Shown here piece after piece: positions 14,679 to 23,128 of a stretch of 48,977 nucleotides of DNA. A program made the position numbers and the translations under genes. Origin of the DNA: Paenibacillus whitsoniae (GTDB lineage: Bacteria; Bacillota; Bacilli; Paenibacillales; NBRC-103111); assembly GCF_003955665.1 (NCBI RefSeq), contig NZ_RXHU01000063.1:1-48977 (forward strand), given 5' to 3'. Each line of letters starts with the position of its first letter. The first letter of the stretch is position 1. Under the pieces are notes generated by a model. It was not told the origin of the DNA and made no database searches. It saw nothing but the letters and a program-made list of their open reading frames with translations.

Positions 14679-16703
14679 CTACAGCGGATAATGGCACGCC
14701 GCATAGTGCCCCGGCCCGATCTGAGCCAACTCCGGCTGCGCCTGACGGCACAAATCCGTCGCTGCCGGGCAGCGCGTATGAAAGCGGCAGCCCGACGGCG
14801 GCTTCGCCGGCGAAGGCATCTCGCCTTCCAGCGGCACGAACGTCCGCTTGCGGTTCGGATCCGGCACCGGAATCGCCGACAGCAGCGCCTTCGTATAATG
14901 ATGCGCAGGGTGCCGAAACAGCTCGTCAGTCGGCGCGATTTCCACCAGCTTGCCGAGATACATCACGCCGATCCGGTCGGAAATGTACCGCACGATATTC
15001 AGCCCGTGCCCAATGAACAGGTAGGTCAGCTTCAACTGCCGCTGCAGATCCTGCATCAGGTTGACAATTTGCGATTGCACCGACACGTCAAGCGCCGACA
15101 CCGCCTCATCCGCCAAAATAAATTTCGGATTCAACGCAATCGCCCGCGCAATGCCGATCCGCTGCCGCTGGCCGCCGGAGAACTCGTGCGGCAGCCGGTT
15201 GTACCAGGCGGGATTGAGCCCGACAAGCTCCATCACACTCTCAACCTTGGCCCGCTTCTCCGCACCGCGCAGCGATTCGTGGACCCAAAGCGGCTCCCCG
15301 ATAATATCGCCCACCTTCCAGCGGGGATTGATGGAACCGTACGGGTCCTGGAACACGATCTGCATGTCGCGCCGGGACGCTTTCCAATCGGCAGCGCCGG
15401 CCTTCACCAGATCCTTGCCTTCAAAATCAATGCTCCCCGCCGTAGCTTTCTCCAACTGCAGCAGCACACGCCCCAGCGTCGATTTGCCGCAGCCCGATTC
15501 GCCGACCAGCCCGAATGTTTCGCCCCGGCGAATGTCGAATGAGACATCGTCGACCGCTTTAATAAACGTGCGGCCACGCCCCAAGAAACCGCCGCCGCGA
15601 ACGGGAAAATACTTCTTCACATTCCGCACTTCAATCAACTTCTGCGCCGTTTTCTCCGCATCGCCCGCTGCTTCCACGACGATCGGAGGCGCCGCCGTAT
15701 CGCCAAAATACTCCGCTGCCAAATGATCGATCCGTTCCGCATTCCAGCACGCGACCTCGCGGCCGTGCAGTTGGGTGAGCGGCGGATCCTCCTGCAGGCA
15801 GCGGTCCGTTGCGTACGGGCAGCGCGGATGAAACCGGCAGCCCGTCGGCAGCGCCGTAAGGCTCGGTATCGAGCCTTTGATCGTGTACAACTTCAAGCCG
15901 CGGACATTGTCCAGCGTTACGATGGCGTGCAGCAGCCCTTGGGTGTACGGATGGGCTGGATTCTCGAAAAGCTGCCGCACCGGCGACTGCTCCACGATCT
16001 TGCCCGCATACATGACAACGACGCGGTCCGCCATCTCGGCGGCGATGCCCAGGTCGTGCGTGATCAGCAGGATCGACATGCCGAACTCATCCTTGAGCTC
16101 CCGCAGGAGGCTGAGAATCTGCGCTTGAATCGTGACGTCCAGCGCGGTCGTCGGCTCGTCGGCGATAAGCAGCTCCGGTCCACAGGCGAGCGCCATCGCG
16201 ATCATCGCCCGCTGCCTCATTCCGCCGGACAGCTCGTAGGGATACTGTCCCATCCGAATTTCCGGCTCGGGGATCCCCACGCGGCGGAGCAGCCCCACCG
16301 CTTTTTCCCTCGCCCCTTGCTTGGAAATCCGCTCATGCTGCACAATCACCTCGACGATTTGGCTGCCGATCGTAAAAATCGGATCTAGCGCCGTCATCGG
16401 CTCCTGAAAAATCATTGCGACGCGCTTGCCCCGCAGCTCGTTGATCTCCCGCTGCGACAGCCCGGCCAGGCTAAGCCCGTTCAACTTCATATCGCCGTGC
16501 GTAATCTTGCCGCCGTCCTGTTCAATGAGCCGCATGATGGACAGCGACGTAATTGTTTTGCCGCTGCCCGATTCCCCGACTAGACACACGATTTCTCCTG
16601 CGCCAATCTGTAAGTTAATGTGGTTAATGACATTCACTGCGCCCTGGGACGAGCGAAAATCGACCGACAAGTCATCTATTTCCAGTAATGGTGTTGGTTT
16701 CAT
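14679..16703 (-). CDS. Fused dual-ATPase of a peptide-type ABC importer (GsiA/DppDF-like)
   Basis: A 674-residue protein with two complete nucleotide-binding domains in one chain. The first has Walker A at 43-50 (GESGSGKT), signature 'LSGGMRQRAMIAMAL' and Walker B 'LLIADEPTTALD'. The second has GESGCGKS near residue 400, 'FSGGQRQRIGIARAI' and 'FILADEAVSALD'. Each is followed by an oligopeptide-type C-terminal extension with paired Cys (GCRFHPRCPYATDRC and GCRFHTRCPAATDLC). Separate DppD and DppF subunits are the common arrangement; fusion is seen in GsiA of the E. coli glutathione importer. It ends a four-gene transporter block, with only 3 bp to the permease gene. Confidence 0.93.
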   Translation of the reverse strand: MKPTPLLEIDDLSVDFRSSQGAVNVINHINLQIGAGEIVCLVGESGSGKTITSLSIMRLIEQDGGKITHGDMKLNGLSLAGLSQREINELRGKRVAMIFQEPMTALDPIFTIGSQIVEVIVQHERISKQGAREKAVGLLRRVGIPEPEIRMGQYPYELSGGMRQRAMIAMALACGPELLIADEPTTALDVTIQAQILSLLRELKDEFGMSILLITHDLGIAAEMADRVVVMYAGKIVEQSPVRQLFENPAHPYTQGLLHAIVTLDNVRGLKLYTIKGSIPSLTALPTGCRFHPRCPYATDRCLQEDPPLTQLHGREVACWNAERIDHLAAEYFGDTAAPPIVVEAAGDAEKTAQKLIEVRNVKKYFPVRGGGFLGRGRTFIKAVDDVSFDIRRGETFGLVGESGCGKSTLGRVLLQLEKATAGSIDFEGKDLVKAGAADWKASRRDMQIVFQDPYGSINPRWKVGDIIGEPLWVHESLRGAEKRAKVESVMELVGLNPAWYNRLPHEFSGGQRQRIGIARAIALNPKFILADEAVSALDVSVQSQIVNLMQDLQRQLKLTYLFIGHGLNIVRYISDRIGVMYLGKLVEIAPTDELFRHPAHHYTKALLSAIPVPDPNRKRTFVPLEGEMPSPAKPPSGCRFHTRCPAATDLCRQAQPELAQIGPGHYAACHYPL

Positions 16704-16706
16704 CCT

Positions 16707-17594
16707 CTACGCCCTCGATTTCTTAGGATCCATGCGGTCGCGCAGCTCGTCGCCAATCAGATTCACGACAATGACCAAGAGCGTAATCGCGAGGCCCGGG
16801 AACGTCGCCACCCACCATGCCACCGTCATATAGCTGCGCCCTTGGGACAGCATGTAGCCCCAGTCCGGAATCTCCTTGATCACCCCGAGACCGAGGAAGC
16901 TGAGGCCGGTTCCGACCAGAATCGAGCTCCCGACCCCAATCGTCATCATCACAAGCAGCGGCGAAAAGCAGTTCGGCAAGATATGGCGCACCATAATTTC
17001 CAGATGCGATGTCCCGACCGCGCGGGCCGCATCAATGAAGGGCCGATTGCGAATCGCCATCACCTGGCTGCGGACGACCCTCGCTTTGCCTGGAATGGTG
17101 GCTACGCTAATCGCGAGAATCACATTGAAGAAGCTGGGCCCCAGCGCAACGGAAATCGCAATCGCCAGTAAAATGCCCGGAATGGTCATCAAAATATCGT
17201 TAAACCGCATAAACAGCGAATCCACCACGCCGCCCCAATACCCGGCAACGAGACCCAGCAGCGTGCCGACGGAAACGACGCCCATGATGAGCGATTGCCG
17301 GCTTCCATAGATAACCAGCGTCCAGATGTCGCGGCCAAACTGATCGGTACCAAGCGGATGGGACAAGCTGGGCTTTTGCAGCAGTTGGTCGGTCAGCATG
17401 CTCGTCGGCGAGTAAGGGGCAATCCACGAAGGCACCAATGCGCACAGCACTAGGAAGGCGAGGACTGCGTATGAGCCGTACAGCAGCATTTTCGATAAAG
17501 GCAACCTCTTCAACCGAAACCAGCGGACATTCAGCAGCGTCTCCCTTTTGCGCACCAACGGCTCCGTCGTAACCGAGTTAAACAGCATCTCCAC
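16707..17594 (-). CDS. Peptide-type ABC permease, DppC/GsiD-like
   Basis: A 295-residue inner-membrane permease. It begins with a cytoplasmic stretch of about 35 residues and a first membrane helix (about 37-57). After an external loop with 'HPLGTDQFGRDIWTLVIYGSRQSL', the signature of the DppC/OppC N-terminal region, come five more helices. The EAA-type motif that contacts the ATPase is 'AARAVGTSHLEIMVRHILPN'. It should pair with the DppB-like subunit to form the channel. The gap to that gene is 15 bp, so they are cotranscribed. Confidence 0.93.
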   Translation of the reverse strand: MEMLFNSVTTEPLVRKRETLLNVRWFRLKRLPLSKMLLYGSYAVLAFLVLCALVPSWIAPYSPTSMLTDQLLQKPSLSHPLGTDQFGRDIWTLVIYGSRQSLIMGVVSVGTLLGLVAGYWGGVVDSLFMRFNDILMTIPGILLAIAISVALGPSFFNVILAISVATIPGKARVVRSQVMAIRNRPFIDAARAVGTSHLEIMVRHILPNCFSPLLVMMTIGVGSSILVGTGLSFLGLGVIKEIPDWGYMLSQGRSYMTVAWWVATFPGLAITLLVIVVNLIGDELRDRMDPKKSRA

Positions 17595-17609
17595 CCTCTC
17601 CTTTCATCG

Positions 17610-18533
17610 TTATCCCGCCCTGCGCACGCGAGGGTCGACATACGAGTATGACATATCCACTAGCAGGTTCACGAGAATATTGAACACGCTGGTAATGAGA
17701 ATCGCCGCCTGGATGACGGGAATATCTTTTTGATTAATGGCATCCACAACTAACTTGCCAAGGCCTTGCCGGGAGAACACCGTCTCCGTCACCACCGCGC
17801 CCGATAGCATTTCGCCGACCAGAATGCCAAGGATCGTGACCGCAGGCAATAGCGCGTTCCGCAGCACATGTTTGTACAGCACCAGCTTCTCCGGCAGCCC
17901 CTTCGCCCGCAATGTCAGTACGAACGGCTCGTGGATGACCTCAAGCACGCTGTTGCGCACCATGCGCGTCAGCATCCCTGCCCCTGTCACGCCCAAGGCG
18001 AACGATGGGAGAATCAACTGCTTGAAGCTGCCGTTCCCGATCGCGGGAAGCAGTTGAAAATGCACCGAGAACACGAGGATCAACAAAATTCCGAGCCAGA
18101 ACTTCGGCATGGACACCCCGAGCAGCGAGATGACCCGAACGATGTAGTCCAGCACGCGATTCTGGTACACCGCTGAGAGCACGCCCAGCACCAGCCCGAC
18201 AATCACCGCGAAAATGGTGCTGAACAGAGCCAGCGACAGCGTAGCCGGCAGCTGGGCCAGCAGCCGGTCGAGAACCGGCTGGCTGTTGGCGAAGGAATGG
18301 CCGAAGTCGCCCTGCATGCTTTTCCACAGATACGATGCATACTGTTCCCATAGCGGACGATCCAGCCCGAACTGCTGCCTCAGGTAGGCAATCCGCTCCG
18401 GCGCCGCATCCTCACCCGCAATCATCTGGGCCGGATCACCGGGCAGCCAGTGAATGATCAGGAACACCAGCGTCAGCGAGCCGATCATGACCGGGATGGA
18501 GACGATGAGCCTGTTCAGCATATATTTCAGCAA
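17610..18533 (-). CDS. Peptide-type ABC permease, DppB/GsiC-like
   Basis: A 307-residue permease with the DppB/OppB pattern: an N-terminal helix (about 10-28), the external 'LPGDPAQMIAGEDAAPERIAYLRQQFGLDRPLWEQYASYL' segment typical of the family, then five helices. The EAA loop reads 'LTLRAKGLPEKLVLYKHVLRNALLP'. It forms the membrane channel with the DppC-like subunit, and lies 21 bp after the binding-protein gene. Confidence 0.93.
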   Translation of the reverse strand: MLKYMLNRLIVSIPVMIGSLTLVFLIIHWLPGDPAQMIAGEDAAPERIAYLRQQFGLDRPLWEQYASYLWKSMQGDFGHSFANSQPVLDRLLAQLPATLSLALFSTIFAVIVGLVLGVLSAVYQNRVLDYIVRVISLLGVSMPKFWLGILLILVFSVHFQLLPAIGNGSFKQLILPSFALGVTGAGMLTRMVRNSVLEVIHEPFVLTLRAKGLPEKLVLYKHVLRNALLPAVTILGILVGEMLSGAVVTETVFSRQGLGKLVVDAINQKDIPVIQAAILITSVFNILVNLLVDMSYSYVDPRVRRAG

Positions 18534-18554
18534 ACGTGACGCCCCCTCGTCTCC

Positions 18555-20192
18555 TTATTTTTGAATCCATGCATCGTAGAAGACAGGCCATGCCGGTGAA
18601 TCGAACGTGATGCCGTGCACGTCTTTCGTGGACGCCACCGAGTAGTTGAAGACGTAAGTCGGTATGCCGTACACGTTATCGATGATGTACTCCTGCGCCT
18701 GCTTGTAGATTTCTTTCCGCTTCTCCGGATCGGTCTCCAGATAGCCCTGCTCTAGCAAGTCATCCAGCTTCGGGTCATTCGTTTTGGCAATGTTGTTCTG
18801 CTTCGACGGCCCTTTCGTGGAGTACAGCTGGCGCAGCACGTCCGGGTCGCCCGAGAACTGGCTGCCGGCAATCAGATCGTAATCGCCTTTGTTGCGGCGG
18901 TCCGTGTACGTGCCCGATGGCAGAGAGATCACCTTCAGCTCGATGCCTACCTGTTTGAGCTGCTGCGTGAATACTGCAATCAGATCCAGGCGCTTTTCCC
19001 GGTTGCCCTGCGTATCGATGACTTCCACGGTCAGCCGTTTGCCGTCTTTGGCCCGGTAACCGTCAGCTCCCTTCACCCAGCCGGCGGCATCCAGTGTTTG
19101 ATTCGCTTTCGCTACGTCCTGCTTATACGCGTTCTCCTTCGACGGTGTATAAGCGAATTGCTGCGGCGACAACGGCGACCAGCCCTGCTTAGAAGTGCCG
19201 AGATAGATCGTTTTGACCGCACCGTCAATATCCAGTGCCGAGCGGAACGCCTGCCGAATCGCGAGATCGTTCCACGGCGCCTTTTGAATGTTCAGATAAA
19301 GGGTAAAATTTGCTTGCAGCAGCTCCGTCTCCTGGACGTTAAAGTTTTTGTCCGCTTTGAGGGCTACGAGGTTTTGCGGCGGGATAATGTCCGCCACCTG
19401 CACCTGCTTGCTCTGCAGCACGCTCACGCGCGTCGCTTCCTCGTCGACGTATTTCACCGTCAATTTATCGAGATAGGCCGGTCCCTGATGCTTGGCGTTC
19501 GCCGGACCCCAGTTGTAATCCGGGTTCTTCTCCAGTTCTACTTGGGAGCTCGGGGTGATCTTGACCAGTTTAAAAGGCCCCGTCCCCACGGGATTTTGCG
19601 GGAACGCGTCGCCGTATTTCTTCACGGCGGCCGGCGATACGAAGCCGAGATCGACCTTCGCCGCATTGCTCAGGAAGGGCGCGAACGGCGTTTTGAAATT
19701 CACCTTCACCGTGAATTCGTCGATCACGTCCGTCGACTGGTACGGCCCCATCTCGTTCAAGGAGCTTGACGCCTTGGTCGCCGGGTCGACGATTCGGTCG
19801 AAGTTGAATTTGACGGCCTCGGCGTTAAACGGCGTGCCGTCGTGGAATTTCACATCCTTGCGCAGATGGAAGGTGTAGCTCTTTTTGTCCGGGGACAGCT
19901 CCCAAGACGTCGCCAGCCATGGCTGGAACGTGTGATCCGGCAGCTCCACGATCAAGCTGTCATACAGCGAGCGCATGACCCGCGTCGTCGGAGCAAAGCC
20001 GGCTTTATGCGCATCCAAGCTATCGTTCGTAATCGTCCCCGCTAACGCCCAGACGAGCTCGCCGCCTGGCGTAACCGTCCCCTGCGCGGGGGCGGCGGCA
20101 TTCTTCACTTTCTCCGTCTCACCGCAAGCGGCGAGCAGAAAGGAAGCTAGCAGCAGAGTGCCGAACATCGTACCTATTTTCTTTTTCATCAT
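18555..20192 (-). CDS. Lipoprotein substrate-binding protein, SBP family 5
   Basis: A 545-residue extracellular lipoprotein. The signal peptide ends with the lipobox LLAAC (Cys at about 22). The family 5 fold follows, recognised by 'LATSWELSPDKKSYTFHLRKDVKFHDGTPFNAEAVKFNFDRI', the DppA/OppA/GsiB hallmark. Ligands of this family include peptides, glutathione, nickel complexes and opines, so the ligand is unknown. The next gene upstream is a flavin monooxygenase 14 bp away, tying uptake to oxidation. Confidence 0.93.
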   Translation of the reverse strand: MMKKKIGTMFGTLLLASFLLAACGETEKVKNAAAPAQGTVTPGGELVWALAGTITNDSLDAHKAGFAPTTRVMRSLYDSLIVELPDHTFQPWLATSWELSPDKKSYTFHLRKDVKFHDGTPFNAEAVKFNFDRIVDPATKASSSLNEMGPYQSTDVIDEFTVKVNFKTPFAPFLSNAAKVDLGFVSPAAVKKYGDAFPQNPVGTGPFKLVKITPSSQVELEKNPDYNWGPANAKHQGPAYLDKLTVKYVDEEATRVSVLQSKQVQVADIIPPQNLVALKADKNFNVQETELLQANFTLYLNIQKAPWNDLAIRQAFRSALDIDGAVKTIYLGTSKQGWSPLSPQQFAYTPSKENAYKQDVAKANQTLDAAGWVKGADGYRAKDGKRLTVEVIDTQGNREKRLDLIAVFTQQLKQVGIELKVISLPSGTYTDRRNKGDYDLIAGSQFSGDPDVLRQLYSTKGPSKQNNIAKTNDPKLDDLLEQGYLETDPEKRKEIYKQAQEYIIDNVYGIPTYVFNYSVASTKDVHGITFDSPAWPVFYDAWIQK

Positions 20193-20206
20193 CCGTCCCT
20201 CATCTC

Positions 20207-21538
20207 TTAGCCTTGGGCTAATCTCTGTTTCGTATAGCGGTTTACTGGGAATTCAAAGCCCAAATGATCGCGCAGCGTGTCGCCTTCATACTCCTGGCGA
20301 AATAACCCGCGCTCCTGCAGAATGGGTACGACCAACTCCGTAAAATCCTTGAGCGCATTCGGCACGCCGGAATGGATGATGAAGCCGTCTGCCGCCCCTT
20401 CTTCAAACCACTTCTCAATCGTATCTGCGATCTTTTCCGGTGTGCCCACAAAGCTGCTGCGCGGCGTCGCAAAGCGAAGCGCCGTCTGCCGAAGCGTCAG
20501 CTTCTCTTCCTTCGCGATGCGTTTGATGCGATCGGTCGCGCTGCGGTAGCTGTTGCTGCCGAGATCGCCGAGATCCGGGAACGGCTCATCCAGCGGGTAC
20601 TGCTTGAAATCGTGATAAGTAAACGGGCGGCCCAACTGATCCAGCGCGTCCTCCAGCGTCACGAGCCCGGCAATCGCCTGGTACTTGGCTTCCGCCTCTT
20701 CCGCCGTGCGGCCGATAATCGGCCCGATGCCCGGGAACACGAGAATCTCTTCGCTGGCACGGCCGTAAGCGGCAGCTCTCTTTTTAATATCCTGGTAAAA
20801 AGCTTTCGCTTCCTCAATCGATTCATGCCCTGTAAAAATCGCATCCGCGCTCTTCGCCGCCAGATTGCGACCGTCCTCCGACCCGCCCGCCTGGAAAATG
20901 ACCGGCTGCCCCTGCTTCGAGCGGGCGATATTCAGCGGCCCTTGCACGGAGAAGTACTTGCCTTTGTGGTTCAGCGCATGCAGCTTGCTCGGGTCGAAGA
21001 ACACGCCCGTCTCCTTGTCGCGCACATGGGCATCGTCCTCCCACGAATCCCACAGCCCGCGCACGACCTCCAGATGCTCCTCCGCGATGCGGTAGCGTTC
21101 GTCGTGCGGGTAATGCTTCTCCTTGCTGTAGTTGCGCGCTGCGCCTTCCAGCCCGGTCGTGACCACGTTCCAGCCGGCGCGCCCGGCGGAGATGTGATCC
21201 AGCGAGGCGAACTGCCTCGCCACGGTAAACGGCTGGGTGAAGGACGCTGTCAGCGTCCCCACCAGACCGATTTTCTCCGTTACGGCGCCCAGTCCGGACA
21301 GCAAGGTCAGAGGCTCCAGCCGGTTCAGATAGTGCGGCGCAGATTGCTCGGTGATGTACGTGCTGTCGACGATGAACACAAAGTCAAACTTCCCGGCTTC
21401 CGCCTGCTGCGCCTGAGCCGCATAATAGTCAAAATCCACACTCGCATCGCCCGGGATTTCCGGATTTCGCCATGTATATTTGGAAGTGCCTACACCTGTC
21501 AGGGTGGCACCCAGTTTTAATTGTCTCTTTTTGCTCAT
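20207..21538 (-). CDS. NtaA/SnaA/DszA-family FMN-dependent monooxygenase (second of pair)
   Basis: A 443-residue bacterial-luciferase-like (LLM) flavin monooxygenase. Family features are 'AQQAEAGKFDFVFIVDS', 'LLSGLGAVTEKIGLVGTLT', 'FTVARQFASLDHISAGRAGWNVVTTG', 'GPLNIARSKQGQPVIFQAGGSEDGRNLAA' and 'FVGTPEKIADTIEKWFEEGAADGF'. These enzymes use FMNH2 from a separate reductase to oxidise C-S, C-N or C-H bonds; relatives include DszA, DmoA (dimethylsulfide), NtaA and YxeK. The gene follows its paralogue by 19 bp with its own AGGAGG. No flavin reductase is encoded in the window. Confidence 0.9.
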   Translation of the reverse strand: MSKKRQLKLGATLTGVGTSKYTWRNPEIPGDASVDFDYYAAQAQQAEAGKFDFVFIVDSTYITEQSAPHYLNRLEPLTLLSGLGAVTEKIGLVGTLTASFTQPFTVARQFASLDHISAGRAGWNVVTTGLEGAARNYSKEKHYPHDERYRIAEEHLEVVRGLWDSWEDDAHVRDKETGVFFDPSKLHALNHKGKYFSVQGPLNIARSKQGQPVIFQAGGSEDGRNLAAKSADAIFTGHESIEEAKAFYQDIKKRAAAYGRASEEILVFPGIGPIIGRTAEEAEAKYQAIAGLVTLEDALDQLGRPFTYHDFKQYPLDEPFPDLGDLGSNSYRSATDRIKRIAKEEKLTLRQTALRFATPRSSFVGTPEKIADTIEKWFEEGAADGFIIHSGVPNALKDFTELVVPILQERGLFRQEYEGDTLRDHLGFEFPVNRYTKQRLAQG

Positions 21539-21557
21539 GGTTATGCAGCCTCCTCGA

Positions 21558-22898
21558 TTAGTTTGCCGTCTGAATGGCGGCAGCTTGACTGTTGCGGTTC
21601 ACCGGCACTTCGAGGCCAAGATGACCACGCAGCGTGTCGTGTTCGTACTCCGTGCGATACAAGCCGCGCTCCTGCAGAATCGGCACCACCAGCTCCACAA
21701 AATCCTGCAAAGCCCCCGGGATGCCCACGCCGATGATGAAGCCGTCCGATGCGCCCTCTTCGATCCACCGTTGGATCGTATCCGCGACTTTCTCCGGCGT
21801 GCCGACGAAATTTCCTTTCGGTGTGGCAAAACGGAGCGCCGTCTCGCGCAGCGTCAGATTGTGCTCCTTCGCGTAGCGTTTGATTTTCTCGGAGCCCCCC
21901 TGCTGGCTGTTTGCGCCGAGATCGCCAAGATCCGGGAATGGCTCGTCGAGCGGATACACGCTGAAATCGTGATCATTGAACGGCCGGCCGAGCGCGATAA
22001 TCGCTTTTTCGATGGAGACAAGGTTCACCGTTTCGAGGTACTTTCGCTCCGCCTCTTCCTCCGTGCGCCCGATGATCGGGCGGATGCCCGGCAGGACGGA
22101 CAAATCGTCCGGGTTGCGCCCGAAACCTGCCGCCCGGCGCTTAATATCAGCGTAGTACGCCTTCGCTTCGTCGATATTTTCATGGCCGACAAAGATGGCG
22201 TCCGCATTTTTCGCTGCAAAATTACGTCCGTCTTCCGACGTCCCCGCTTGGAAAATGACCGGCTGCCCCTGCTTCGAGCGGGAGATGTTCAGCGGCCCCT
22301 GCACCGAGAAAAATTCCCCTCTGTGATTCAGCGTGTGCAGCTTCGCCGGATCAAAAAACTTCCCCGTCGCCTTGTCGCGGATGAACGCGTCGTCCTCCCA
22401 GGAATCCCAGAGCCCCTTCACCACATTCAGATGCTCCTGCGCGATGCGGTACCGCTTCTCATGCGGCGGGTGCTCATCTTGGCTGTAATTGTTCGCGCTG
22501 CCGGACAGCCAGGACGTGACCACGTTCCAGCCGGCGCGGCCTTTGCTGATATGATCCAGCGAGGCGAACTGCCTTGCCACCGTAAAAGGCTCGCTATAGC
22601 TCACCGTCACCGTCCCGACGAGACCGATCCGTTTCGTTACAGCCGCCAGAGCTGACAGAATGGTCAGCGGCTCAAAGCGGTTCAGGTAGTGCGGGCTAGA
22701 CTTTTCTGTGATATGTACACTATCGGCGATGAAGGCAAAATCGAATTTCCCGGCCTCAGCCGTCTGCGCCTGCTGCTTGTAGAAGCCGAAATTCGTGCTC
22801 GCGTCGGGCTGTGCGTCCGGGTGTCTCCAGTCTTCCCAACCTCCGCCAACCCCGTGAATCATGGCTCCTAATTTCAGTTGCTTTACTTTTTTGCTCAT
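21558..22898 (-). CDS. NtaA/SnaA/DszA-family FMN-dependent monooxygenase (first of pair)
   Basis: A 446-residue paralogue of the next gene, with the same motifs in the same order (EAGKFDFAFIADS, FTVARQFASLDHISKGRAGWNVVTSW, GPLNISRSKQGQPVIFQAGTSEDGRNFAA). The ATG at 22898 has GGAGG and AAGGAAG upstream; an in-frame extension of 30 residues would be Ile/Arg-rich and lacks such a site. It is the first gene of the minus-strand cluster and carries a sigma-A promoter overlapped by a dyad. Differences from its twin lie mainly in loops, so the pair may act on two related substrates. Confidence 0.9.
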   Translation of the reverse strand: MSKKVKQLKLGAMIHGVGGGWEDWRHPDAQPDASTNFGFYKQQAQTAEAGKFDFAFIADSVHITEKSSPHYLNRFEPLTILSALAAVTKRIGLVGTVTVSYSEPFTVARQFASLDHISKGRAGWNVVTSWLSGSANNYSQDEHPPHEKRYRIAQEHLNVVKGLWDSWEDDAFIRDKATGKFFDPAKLHTLNHRGEFFSVQGPLNISRSKQGQPVIFQAGTSEDGRNFAAKNADAIFVGHENIDEAKAYYADIKRRAAGFGRNPDDLSVLPGIRPIIGRTEEEAERKYLETVNLVSIEKAIIALGRPFNDHDFSVYPLDEPFPDLGDLGANSQQGGSEKIKRYAKEHNLTLRETALRFATPKGNFVGTPEKVADTIQRWIEEGASDGFIIGVGIPGALQDFVELVVPILQERGLYRTEYEHDTLRGHLGLEVPVNRNSQAAAIQTAN

Positions 22899-22934
22899 CT
22901 TCCTTCGCCTCCGTAAATTTAATTTGATAATTCC

Positions 22935-22956
22935 GATAAACTTAATGTTATTTATC
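22935..22956. promoter_or_regulatory. Candidate LysR operator on the monooxygenase promoter
   Basis: GATAAA (22935-22940) and TTTATC (22951-22956) form a symmetric 22-bp dyad with a 10-bp centre. It overlaps the right side of the -10 and the start point of the minus-strand promoter. Confidence 0.5.
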
Positions 22957-22983
22957 ATAATGCAGGATTCTTCTCCTGTACAA
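22954..22983 (-). promoter_or_regulatory. Sigma-A promoter of the monooxygenase cluster
   Basis: On the minus strand TTGTAC (22983-22978) and TATGAT (22959-22954) are 18 bp apart, and the first start codon is about 55 bp downstream. Confidence 0.55.
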
Positions 22984-23035
22984 TTCAAAAAGGTGAACGT
23001 TCAATTCAGTTTTTATGAATATATGAGTAAACCAC

Positions 23036-23063
23036 TTGGAATAATTTGAATTCGTGATATGAT
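23036..23063 (+). promoter_or_regulatory. Sigma-A promoter of the LysR gene
   Basis: TTGGAA (23036-23041) and TATGAT (23058-23063) with a 16-bp spacer, 66 bp before the regulator's start. Confidence 0.5.
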
Positions 23064-23128
23064 AGACGATACAATAAGATGTAAGACTTTCCCATTGGAA
23101 GTTGACGAACGGAGAGGAAGGGGATGCC

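Noticed and set aside
20372..22655. Long plus-strand frames opposite the two monooxygenases
   Set aside because: Mirror frames caused by codon bias of the true genes; the encoded text is Arg/Leu-rich with no family features.
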